Part shown: positions 1 to 5,722 of the stretch, piece after piece
Layout of the letters: each line of letters begins with the position of its first letter
Position numbering within the stretch: the stretch's first letter is position 1
Assembly (NCBI GenBank): GCA_004525825.1
Contig: SPBY01000231.1
Location: forward strand, 1-5,722
Source: Bacteroidia bacterium
GTDB lineage: Bacteria > Bacteroidota > Bacteroidia > Bacteroidales > GCA-2748055
Length of the DNA stretch: 5,722 nt
Reading direction: 5' to 3'
The notes under the pieces: model-generated
Seen by the model: the letters and a program-made list of their open reading frames with translations, nothing else
What the model was told of the DNA's origin: nothing
Databases searched by the model: none
Translations under genes and position numbers: made by a program

Positions 1-94
1 ATTCAGCCACTTCGTGGACTGCCTGGTGAAATTCCGGTTCTGACGGGTTCTTGGCCTTGATGCGGGCCATGAATTGTTCAACTTTTGGATCCAT
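1..94 (-). CDS. gdhA: NADP-type glutamate dehydrogenase, N-terminal fragment (cut by window edge)
   Basis: Reading leftward from the ATG at 94-92 gives 31 codons (MDPKVEQFMARIKAKNPSEP, then EFHQAVHEVAE) and then the window edge. The pattern of a short amphipathic helix, then K(N/D)P, then EPEFxQAVxEV is the characteristic opening of the hexameric, NADP-dependent glutamate dehydrogenase family; E. coli GdhA has RDPNQTEFAQAVREV at the same place. The family catalyses reductive amination of 2-oxoglutarate with ammonium to give glutamate in the cytoplasm. None of the catalytic or nucleotide-binding residues lie in this fragment, so cofactor preference is inferred from the N-terminal similarity only. 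No Shine-Dalgarno sequence precedes the ATG, as is common in Bacteroidota. dprA lies upstream in the same direction with a 128-base gap that contains a possible promoter, so gdhA probably has its own transcription start. GC content is high here (32 of 60 bases in positions 1-60), like dprA. Confidence 0.85.
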   Translation of the reverse strand, partial: MDPKVEQFMARIKAKNPSEPEFHQAVHEVAE

Positions 95-99
95 GTTGC

Positions 100-190
100 A
101 TGTTTAATGGTTACTAATGCCCGCAAATCTAAAATTATTTCATTCAGTTAGGCCTGCCCTTTATCATATGTATTGCATGTCATTAAACAT
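100..190. repeat. 10-bp inverted repeat and 8-bp direct repeat upstream of gdhA
   Basis: ATGTTTAATG at 100-109 is the exact reverse complement of CATTAAACAT at 181-190. The same stretch also carries TTGCATGT twice in direct orientation, at 96-103 and 173-180. The arms are 71 bases apart and flank the putative gdhA promoter. They could be paired operator half-sites, for example for a nitrogen-responsive regulator, but no known operator is recognised. AT-richness makes part of this coincidence cheap. Confidence 0.35.
124..131 (-). promoter_or_regulatory. Possible -7 promoter element for gdhA
   Basis: On the minus strand this reads TAGATTTG, a full match to the Bacteroidota -7 consensus TAnnTTTG. 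It lies 29 bases before the gdhA ATG, which would give a leader of roughly 20 bases. No convincing TTTG -33 element sits 19-21 bases further upstream, so the call rests on the -7 match and its position. Confidence 0.35.
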
Positions 191-222
191 TGTCAAAATA
201 ACATGGTTACCTGCCGGATAAG

Positions 223-1350
223 CTATGCCAGACAGATGCGTGGCTGGTAGAGATTTCCCGGTTCCACTGCGATCCATTGTTTAAGTTCCATTTCGGTAAG
301 CAGGGATAAAACCACATGGATGGGAAGACCTGAATGGATGCTGAGGTCACCGGGTCCCACCGGGTGAAATTGCTGAATAAGTTCCAACAGTTTCATTTCT
401 TCCCGGGTAAATATGTTATTCGGAGAAAGCGTCCGTGCTTCCTGTGGAGTATCGCTTTTCCAATTCAGGTGGTGCAGCACGTCCTCGGCCGATTCGACCA
501 GGGCAGCGACCTGGTTACGGATCAAGTTGTTGCATCCCCTGGATCTTTGATCGATAGTGCGGCCCGGGACTGCCAGGACATCCCGGTCGTAGGAGTTGGC
601 CATGTTGGCTGTGATTAAAGATCCCCCTGCTGCTGCGGACTCTACCACCAGGGTGGCATCTGCCATGCCTGCAATGATCCGATTTCGCCTCAGGAAGTTG
701 TTTCGTTCAGGACCCATGCCCGAATGGAAGTCGGTGACCAGGGCGCCCTGCTGACTGATTCTTCTGGCGGTTTCGCGATGGGCATGGGGATATATAGTGC
801 TTAGGCCATGACCCAGCACGGCCACCGTGGGTATACCTCCTTCCAGGGCAGCCCGGTGGGCGATCACATCAATCCCGAATGCCAGCCCACTCACAATCAC
901 AAGATCTTCCAGATGAGCACATAGGCCCAGAACAATGGCACGGCAAAGTTCCTTTCCGTAATTGGAGGCCTGCCGGGTTCCCACCACGCTGATGGACCTG
1001 GATGGATTAAGTCCTTCGTCCCCCCGGGCATAGAGCAGGATGGGGCCATCGGCACACTCTTTCAGCCGTTCCGGATATCCGGGATCTTTATAATAGAGAG
1101 CAGATATACGGTGCTTTCTCAGAAATTCCAACTCCTTTTCTGCCTGCATGAGAAGATCAGAGGTGTTGAAGGATTGCGCCATGCGTGGTCCTATGCCGTG
1201 TATCTTCTGGAGGATTTCGCTTTTCTCTTTGAAAATCCCCCTTGCAGATCCAATCTTTTCGATCAGTTTTCGGGCTGTTACGGGTCCAATGGCCGGGACC
1301 ATGGTAAGAGCGATCTGGTATAGTAGTTCTGGATGGGAATTTTGCGACAT
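223..1350 (-). CDS. dprA: DNA-processing protein DprA (Smf)
   Basis: DprA binds incoming single-stranded DNA in the cytoplasm and loads RecA on it during natural transformation. The 375-residue protein has the usual full layout. Residues about 8-60 form an N-terminal SAM/HhH-like region with a helix-hairpin-helix motif (HGIGP, 51-55). Residues about 80-295 form the Rossmann-like DNA_processg_A domain with VGTRQASNYG (122-132), SGLAFGID (154-161), GHGLSTIYP (180-188), NFLRRNRIIAGMADA (218-232), VVESAAAGGSLITA (235-248) and GCNNLIRNQ (272-280). A C-terminal winged-helix-like region covers about 312-370. The first ATG is chosen because residues 8-15 (ELLYQIAL) align with the usual start of the family. 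The length is normal and no key motif is missing. It lies 80 bases downstream of the propeller gene on the same strand; no clear promoter is visible in that gap, so read-through from upstream is possible. GC content is markedly higher than in genes to the right (36 of 60 bases in 841-900). Confidence 0.96.
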   Translation of the reverse strand: MSQNSHPELLYQIALTMVPAIGPVTARKLIEKIGSARGIFKEKSEILQKIHGIGPRMAQSFNTSDLLMQAEKELEFLRKHRISALYYKDPGYPERLKECADGPILLYARGDEGLNPSRSISVVGTRQASNYGKELCRAIVLGLCAHLEDLVIVSGLAFGIDVIAHRAALEGGIPTVAVLGHGLSTIYPHAHRETARRISQQGALVTDFHSGMGPERNNFLRRNRIIAGMADATLVVESAAAGGSLITANMANSYDRDVLAVPGRTIDQRSRGCNNLIRNQVAALVESAEDVLHHLNWKSDTPQEARTLSPNNIFTREEMKLLELIQQFHPVGPGDLSIHSGLPIHVVLSLLTEMELKQWIAVEPGNLYQPRICLA

Positions 1351-1430
1351 CTTTTACAGGGTTGATGTTATAGCAGCCCTGGTTATCGATGACCGGATTT
1401 GAAAGAATTTTAATTAATCCTTATTTCGCA

Positions 1431-2507
1431 TTAGTAATTGATAAATTTCTCGTTTTCATAACTGGTAATTCCAGCATCTGTTCCAATCCAAACACTTCCA
1501 TTGTTGTCAGTGGCAATGGAGAGTATATTGTTACTGGCCAGTCCGTTGTCTGTGGTATAGGAGATCCACGACGAGCCTGTAAAAACAGATATTCCAGCTT
1601 TTGTCCCGAACCAAATGTTACCTTTCTTATCACCACTAATTACCTGAACGAAGTTATCGACAAGGCCATCATCAGTAGTATAAACAGTCCAGTTATCAAG
1701 TGTGTTATTACCAGTATGCCTGGCAACTCCCTCTTCTGTGCCAAACCATTTTGTTCCATCAGGTGCTATGAAGATGCTCTGGATATTGTCAGAAGGCAGG
1801 TCAATAGGTCCCCATTGAGCATAAACGGATGCACCTGAAATTCCATCTACATCATCACGGTAAACTCTGGCAATACCCGCACCCGCAGTTCCTACAAAGA
1901 GTGAATCTCCTTTAAGATTAGTAGCCATTGAGGTAATTGGGAATAACATAAACATCCTTTCAGGGTAATGCATGTCATAATCAGGAGTTAGCCATTTATC
2001 ATTGCTCAGGGCCGATACTCCCTTATCTGTACCAATCCAGCGTATGGTATCTTTTCCTGCTGCAATACCAAGTACATCTTTGCTAATAAGGGGGGCATTT
2101 TCAGGATTAAAAGTAATGGCATCTGTCTTGTCATCAATTGGTAGTTTGGTGACAGTAGCTCCATTGGGTGAAGCAATCCAGAGTTCTGGTCCTTCAGGAT
2201 TATCAACATAAGTAAGACCTTTCAGATTCTGGTTTGGTAAACTCTTATTGTCCTCATGCAGTTTCCAGTTATTCCCATCAAAACTTACAATTCCGACATC
2301 AGTACTAAACCATTTAATATTATCATTATCCACAACAACAGAATTAACATTCTTTACTGAAATCCCTATGCCATTTGAGTGCTTACCAGCTTTTCCATTA
2401 ACAGTAGATATCTGCCCATTCACGAGATATTCAGGCATTGAAATTAACCCTATAACAATAATTACAGCAGCAGTCAACTGGTTTCCGGGTCCGAAGATAT
2501 TTTTCAT
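1431..2507 (-). CDS. Exported stand-alone seven-bladed Reg_prop beta-propeller protein
   Basis: This 358-residue protein starts with a Sec-type signal or membrane anchor (hydrophobic core LTAAVIIVIGLIS, 11-23, with possible cleavage near residue 31). The rest is built of two-component-regulator-propeller (Reg_prop) repeats. Their signature W-[IF]-x-[TS] followed by xxG(I/V) occurs at 66 (WFST), 110 (WIAS), 157 (WIGT), 203 (LFVGT, Trp replaced), 254 (WFGT), 299 (WFGT) and 340 (WIGT), spaced 41-51 residues. Blades 5-7 are most regular, with YTTD(D/N)GL linkers. Seven repeats make one closed propeller. In the family these blades usually form the periplasmic sensor of hybrid two-component systems, but here no Y_Y_Y domain, kinase or DNA-binding region follows: the stop comes 16 residues after the seventh WIGT. 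An in-frame TAA three codons upstream (TAA ACT TCA ATG) fixes the start region. It is divergent from the DUF362 gene. A ligand- or partner-binding role outside the cytoplasm is inference; the ligand is unknown. Confidence 0.85.
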   Translation of the reverse strand: MKNIFGPGNQLTAAVIIVIGLISMPEYLVNGQISTVNGKAGKHSNGIGISVKNVNSVVVDNDNIKWFSTDVGIVSFDGNNWKLHEDNKSLPNQNLKGLTYVDNPEGPELWIASPNGATVTKLPIDDKTDAITFNPENAPLISKDVLGIAAGKDTIRWIGTDKGVSALSNDKWLTPDYDMHYPERMFMLFPITSMATNLKGDSLFVGTAGAGIARVYRDDVDGISGASVYAQWGPIDLPSDNIQSIFIAPDGTKWFGTEEGVARHTGNNTLDNWTVYTTDDGLVDNFVQVISGDKKGNIWFGTKAGISVFTGSSWISYTTDNGLASNNILSIATDNNGSVWIGTDAGITSYENEKFINY

Positions 2508-2549
2508 TGAAGTTTATGAACTTGAATACAGAATTATTTTTTGATTACC

Positions 2550-2561
2550 TAAATATACAAA
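2550..2561 (-). promoter_or_regulatory. Probable promoter box of the propeller gene (left arm of a 12-bp inverted repeat)
   Basis: On the minus strand this reads TTTGTATATTTA, containing TATATTTA, a 7-of-8 match to the Bacteroidota -7 consensus TAnnTTTG. It ends 42 bases before the propeller ATG. A TTTG that could serve as -33 element lies at 2577-2574 (minus), only 16 bases upstream of the TATATTTA and so shorter than the usual 19-21. It is an exact inverted copy of 2627-2638. Confidence 0.45.
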
Positions 2562-2626
2562 AGCTACCCCTTACAAAGATTGGCAAGTAACAGTTGATGT
2601 TATATAAATCCTGACTTTGATTAAGA

Positions 2627-2638
2627 TTTGTATATTTA
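2627..2638 (+). promoter_or_regulatory. Probable promoter box of the DUF362 gene (right arm of a 12-bp inverted repeat)
   Basis: TTTGTATATTTA on the plus strand ends 24 bases before the DUF362 ATG and includes TATATTTA, close to the Bacteroidota -7 consensus. A TTTG at 2616-2619 is too near (11 bases) to be a standard -33 element. The position and the identity with the box facing the other gene suggest a matched divergent promoter or a shared operator. Confidence 0.45.
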
Positions 2639-2662
2639 CTGTACCATCCTATTTCACTGAAG

Positions 2663-4264
2663 ATGAAAAGGCGTGACTTTATAAAAGTATCCTCTGCAGC
2701 AGGAGTAGCTGGACTTGTAGTACCAGGTTACACAACCATGGCAAATACTGTACCATCAAAAACAGATGGATTTGACCTTCACCCATTTATAAAAGAACAT
2801 CCCGAAGCAGTTTTTATCAATCTTACGTCGGTAGAAGAGAAAACAGACGCTAAGCCAATATCTGATGCTGCATATAAGCTTGCCAGTGAGATATTTGTAA
2901 AAACAGCAGATGGGGAAGGATACTCAAATTCTACCCATGTAAACTGTAAACCTAACTGGACATGCACCGGCAGGCCCGGGTCTGATCCGGTATCGAAGCT
3001 GGGTATTACTACTGACCTTAACTATATTGAAGGATTTTTAAAGGGTGTAAAAAACAGAGGCCCCCAGAATTATTCCTTAAGGGAATGTGCCTGTCCTCAA
3101 TTCTGGGAGTCCAGCGGGTACACCGCGATGGCGGAAAGAAACAATTTCGATCTAAGGGATCTATCTTCTAGGGATTACTGGGATTTAGAGCCTGATGACG
3201 TGATTTTCAAGGAAGTTGACGGAGTCGTTTTTAAAAAGGTGGGATTTATGGCCCCTATGAATGCCCCCGACACCTTCCTTATCAATATTGCAAAATTCAA
3301 AACGCATCGGATGGGGCTTACTGGTTCGATTAAGAACCTGCAGGGGATTGCAGGTAGAAAATTTCACCAGTTCTGTGGTGGCCATCAGAATATTTTTAAA
3401 TCATACGACAAACGATATCATCAGTTTTTCCAGCCGGATTATATGGATAAGGTCGAGGAGCTTTACAGGAAACATATGGCTGCCGGCATTCCACGATGGG
3501 ACAGTCTGATGGACATTCCACCCTATACCGGCGGTTTATTTATGGAGCAATGGGTTCAGCGGATGCTTGATTCTTACAGTGTTACTCCGACAGGAATAAA
3601 TATTGTTGAAGGAATATATGGGCTTGATGGCGACGGTTTCGGAAGGGGGCCTCATGAAAATAAAGGCAAAACTTATATGAGTAATCAGGTGATTTTCGGG
3701 AAGGATGCATTCAGGGTTGACATTATAGCACATTGGCTTGGCGGCCATGAACCCGGGAATTTCGGGCTTTTCCATATTGGAATTGAACGTGGTCTTTCAG
3801 ACGTTCTTGATCCTTTCGATATACCGGTATATCTCTGGAAAGATGGTAAGGCAGAAAAAGTGAATCTTGATTCTCTTAAAAGGACTCCTCTTCTGACAGC
3901 CTATCTTAGAAGAAATACGTATGGATTTGACGAAGATACATATCATATATGCGATGAACCTTTCGAATATGGTTCATGGAAAGCAACAGGAAAGGTTAGC
4001 CAGCCTGATCCCCCTTCAATTAGGGCTCTAGGTACTGATTCAAATGATAAGGTTGTAATGGAGGTTTCTGTTCCGGAAAAGGGTGATGTTTATGTGGATA
4101 TTCTGAACCGTCATGGTGAATTAGTCTGGCGCATGGAAGCAGAAGGACTTGAACCCGGAAAACATGAGCTTGTATGGGATGGATTCTCTCAACCAGGGCT
4201 TTATAATGTTTATGTGAAGGGAATGGGTTGGGATGCCGAAAGGGAGATGGTGATATATACTTGA
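2663..4264 (+). CDS. Tat-exported DUF362 domain protein with C-terminal FlgD-like Ig domain
   Basis: This 533-residue protein begins with a twin-arginine signal (MKRRDFIKVSS, then hydrophobic AAGVAGLVVPG, possible cleavage near A27), so it is probably exported folded. The RR motif at residues 3-4 fixes the start. Residues about 48-400 match the DUF362 pattern: VNCKPNW (93-99, the family's IKPN position), YIEGFLKGVKNRG (121-133), ECACPQF with an acidic/aromatic stretch (141-147), FLINIAKFKTHRMGLTGSIK (205-224) followed by NLQGIAGRK, and INIVEGIYGLDGDGFGRGP (312-330). Family function is not established. C95, C101, C142, C144 and C238, with H92, H214, H235 and H241, could supply metal or cluster ligands; that is inference, supported only by Tat export. 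Residues about 450-533 look like the FlgD-type Ig-like/secretion-associated fold: V.V.I....G..V, then LEPGKHELVWDG and GLYNVYVKG. It is divergently transcribed from the propeller gene with 155 bases between the starts. It could be an exported redox or hydrolytic enzyme; no reaction can be assigned. Confidence 0.85.
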   Translation: MKRRDFIKVSSAAGVAGLVVPGYTTMANTVPSKTDGFDLHPFIKEHPEAVFINLTSVEEKTDAKPISDAAYKLASEIFVKTADGEGYSNSTHVNCKPNWTCTGRPGSDPVSKLGITTDLNYIEGFLKGVKNRGPQNYSLRECACPQFWESSGYTAMAERNNFDLRDLSSRDYWDLEPDDVIFKEVDGVVFKKVGFMAPMNAPDTFLINIAKFKTHRMGLTGSIKNLQGIAGRKFHQFCGGHQNIFKSYDKRYHQFFQPDYMDKVEELYRKHMAAGIPRWDSLMDIPPYTGGLFMEQWVQRMLDSYSVTPTGINIVEGIYGLDGDGFGRGPHENKGKTYMSNQVIFGKDAFRVDIIAHWLGGHEPGNFGLFHIGIERGLSDVLDPFDIPVYLWKDGKAEKVNLDSLKRTPLLTAYLRRNTYGFDEDTYHICDEPFEYGSWKATGKVSQPDPPSIRALGTDSNDKVVMEVSVPEKGDVYVDILNRHGELVWRMEAEGLEPGKHELVWDGFSQPGLYNVYVKGMGWDAEREMVIYT

Positions 4265-4564
4265 TTTCTTAGTAAACATAAGCGGGCGTTAGATCATTCA
4301 GCGATTCATAATATCTCCGATTATTATTTCATTGCACATGACTAAATAAGACTGTCCTATGGAATACTACCATTGTCAATGCTATCTGGTACTTCAGTTC
4401 TGTCCGGTCATCGTGAGGCATACCTTTTTCAGGGTTTATGTGTTGCCACCCTTGTTTATCGACTTCATTATTGTTATCTATGTCTCATTAAGCTTAGAAA
4501 CAAAACTACTACTGGCTTGTTGTTACCAATTGCATAACTAAGCAATACTAACTGTGATGAATAC
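4265..4564. other. 300-base gap without a convincing gene
   Basis: I see no recognisable protein, RNA gene or strong rho-independent terminator here. A 60-codon open frame (4359-4541, plus) encodes a hydrophobic, Cys-rich peptide with no family resemblance and no promoter, and is probably chance. Minor items are an attC-like GCGGGCGTTAGAT at 4282-4294, a weak 5-bp stem ATTGC/GCAAT (4529-4533 / 4542-4546) just before the next gene, and no clear TAnnTTTG element. The promoter of the downstream gene must lie here, because the next start is 300 bases from the DUF362 stop. Confidence 0.6.
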
Positions 4565-5722
4565 ATGAATCTGAAAAAATACATAGATGAACTTAAAAGA
4601 CGCAATGTATTCAAAGCAGGCATTGCTTACTTAATAGTGGCATGGGTAATTGCCGAGGTAGCATCAGTGGTGTTTCCTACCTTTAATGCACCAGCCTATT
4701 TTATGAAGGTGCTTCTGATTATACTTATCATTGGCTTTCCAATCAATTTAGTTTTTTCATGGATCTATGATATTAACCGGGAAGGCATTAAGAAAACGGA
4801 GGATATTGATCAGGAAGCACCAAGATCAAAGTTAACCGGCAACCGCCTTAATAAAGTTATTATAGCTTCATTGTCAATGGTTGTAGTCCTGCTGGTATTC
4901 AACCTATTCAGGAATTCGCCTGGCAATATAGAGGCAAAGATGGAAAGTAGTGAAGTTGTTGAAGCGCTTGATACAGACGAAATATCCATTGCTGTATTGC
5001 CCCTATATAATTTGAACCAGGACGCACAGCTTGAATGGTTTTCAAATGGTGTTACTCAGGAAATAATTGATGAACTGGCAAAAGTGCATCAATTCCGCCT
5101 GATAGCATTTTCCTCGACCAGGAAATATAAAAATACGGATAAAAGTTCTAAGGATATTGCGGCAGAATTGGGAGTATCATTTATTTTATTCGGGACTTCA
5201 CGAAAATATGTCGATAGTGTTCGGCTTTCAATGGAACTTGTGAATCCAGAAACCGATTTGATAATTTGGAGCGATCGATATGATGATTTATTTTCCAACA
5301 CATTAAAAATACAAAATGACATAGCTAAACAGGTGGTAGCAGAATTAAATATTGAACTCAGTTCAGAGGAAAAAACAAACCTCAACAAAATAAACACTAA
5401 AAATCCTGAGGCTTTTAACCTATTTCTACAGGCCAAAGCTAAATATTTCGATTTAACAAGAGATGGCATTACAGAGAGTATTAATATGTTAGAACATGCC
5501 ATTGAATTAGACCCGAAGTATGCCCAGGCATATACTTTGTTAGCGTGGATTCACATACTAAACGGAGAACCCGATCTTATGGCTGATGCTGACTTTGCTG
5601 TTAAAACAGTTGAGAAAGCCCGGCCTTTGATTGAATATTCCATTTCCCTTGATCCATCCATTTCAGACAATTATTTGATAATGGGGGCTCTGGATTTATT
5701 CTATTTAAATAATTTGCCTTCG
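4565..5722 (+). CDS. Membrane TolB-like/TPR protein, N-terminal part (runs off right edge)
   Basis: The frame opens at ATG 4565 and stays open for 386 codons to the window end. The start MNLKKYIDELKRRNVFKAG is the stereotyped cytoplasmic lead-in of a family of inner-membrane TPR proteins often mislabelled adenylate cyclase in databases. Three hydrophobic segments follow: about 20-38, 45-67 (ending FSWIYDINREGIKKTED, the usual post-helix motif), and 98-115. After a linker, residues about 140-265 form a TolB-N/FlgO-like alpha/beta domain: ISIAVLPLYNL, FSNGVTQEIIDELAKV, AAELGVSFILFGTSRK, VRLSMELVNPETDLIIWSDRYD. TPR-like helices begin near 280 (NPEAFNLFLQAKAKYF, then INMLEHAIELDPKYAQAYTLLAWIHIL) and a second NP/DP-type unit follows (ISLDPSISDNYLIMGALDLF). 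No cyclase or DNA-binding domain is seen in the visible part. The family role is unclear; scaffolding or envelope-stress sensing is inference. The gene is AT-rich (16 of 60 bases G+C in 5341-5400). Confidence 0.85.
   Translation, partial: MNLKKYIDELKRRNVFKAGIAYLIVAWVIAEVASVVFPTFNAPAYFMKVLLIILIIGFPINLVFSWIYDINREGIKKTEDIDQEAPRSKLTGNRLNKVIIASLSMVVVLLVFNLFRNSPGNIEAKMESSEVVEALDTDEISIAVLPLYNLNQDAQLEWFSNGVTQEIIDELAKVHQFRLIAFSSTRKYKNTDKSSKDIAAELGVSFILFGTSRKYVDSVRLSMELVNPETDLIIWSDRYDDLFSNTLKIQNDIAKQVVAELNIELSSEEKTNLNKINTKNPEAFNLFLQAKAKYFDLTRDGITESINMLEHAIELDPKYAQAYTLLAWIHILNGEPDLMADADFAVKTVEKARPLIEYSISLDPSISDNYLIMGALDLFYLNNLPS

Noticed and set aside
195..211. Possible terminator hairpin after dprA (minus: GGTAAC, CAT loop, GTTATT, then T-run)
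   Set aside because: There are only four Watson-Crick pairs plus two G-U pairs and a three-base loop; too weak to call a terminator.
1389..1838. 149-codon open frame on the plus strand
   Set aside because: It is antisense to the well-supported propeller gene, and its product has no recognisable domain or signal.
3063..3107. Stem CCCAGAATT/AATTCTGGG with a nested ATTCC/GGAAT stem inside the DUF362 gene
   Set aside because: A 9-bp inverted repeat of this spacing is expected fairly often over a gene of 1.6 kb, and it lies inside a conserved coding block; no regulatory role can be argued.
4359..4541. 60-codon plus-strand open frame coding a hydrophobic Cys-rich peptide
   Set aside because: It shows no family resemblance, promoter or ribosome signal, and hydrophobic residues follow from the T-rich composition. 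A small membrane peptide cannot be excluded but is not supported.
4557..4568. Three-codon ORF (ATG AAT ACA TGA) overlapping the start of the TolB-like gene
   Set aside because: The overlap of TGA with the downstream ATG looks like translational coupling, but a three-codon frame without a ribosome-binding signal is most simply chance.
5089..5502. 137-codon open frame on the minus strand
   Set aside because: It is antisense to the TolB-like/TPR gene, whose frame matches family motifs throughout; the reverse product is low-complexity Ser/Leu-rich and unrecognisable.

Overview
The window most resembles Bacteroidota, perhaps a Bacteroidales/Marinilabiliales-type environmental lineage. Reasons: no gene has a clear Shine-Dalgarno sequence; TAnnTTTG-like promoter elements precede several starts; DprA carries an NFLRRNRIIAGM segment instead of the proteobacterial FPxRNRIIAGLS form; and a stand-alone Reg_prop propeller and a membrane TolB-like/TPR protein are both present. 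The taxonomic call is inference.

Layout. The left, GC-rich part (positions 1 to about 1390, minus strand) holds the first 31 codons of an NADP-type glutamate dehydrogenase (gdhA, running off the left edge). Upstream of it, in the same direction, is a complete dprA for the ssDNA-binding RecA loader of transformation. The right part (about 1390 to 5722) is visibly AT-richer. It holds a minus-strand exported seven-bladed Reg_prop beta-propeller (1431-2507), a divergent plus-strand Tat-exported DUF362 protein with a C-terminal FlgD-like Ig domain (2663-4264), a 300-base non-coding gap, and the start of a three-helix membrane protein with TolB-like and TPR regions (4565 to the right edge).

How they work together. 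gdhA (ammonium assimilation) and dprA (DNA uptake and recombination) are housekeeping-type genes with no evident link to each other. The propeller and DUF362 genes share a 155-base divergent intergenic region. It carries a perfect 12-bp inverted repeat (TTTGTATATTTA) reading outward toward each start codon, so they are probably expressed from matched promoters and may form an exported functional pair; their substrate is unknown. The TolB-like/TPR protein is a separate downstream gene. No RNA gene, CRISPR array, transposase or confident terminator is visible. The most interesting parts are the divergent exported pair, the architecture of the DUF362 protein, and the sharp compositional change between dprA and the propeller gene.
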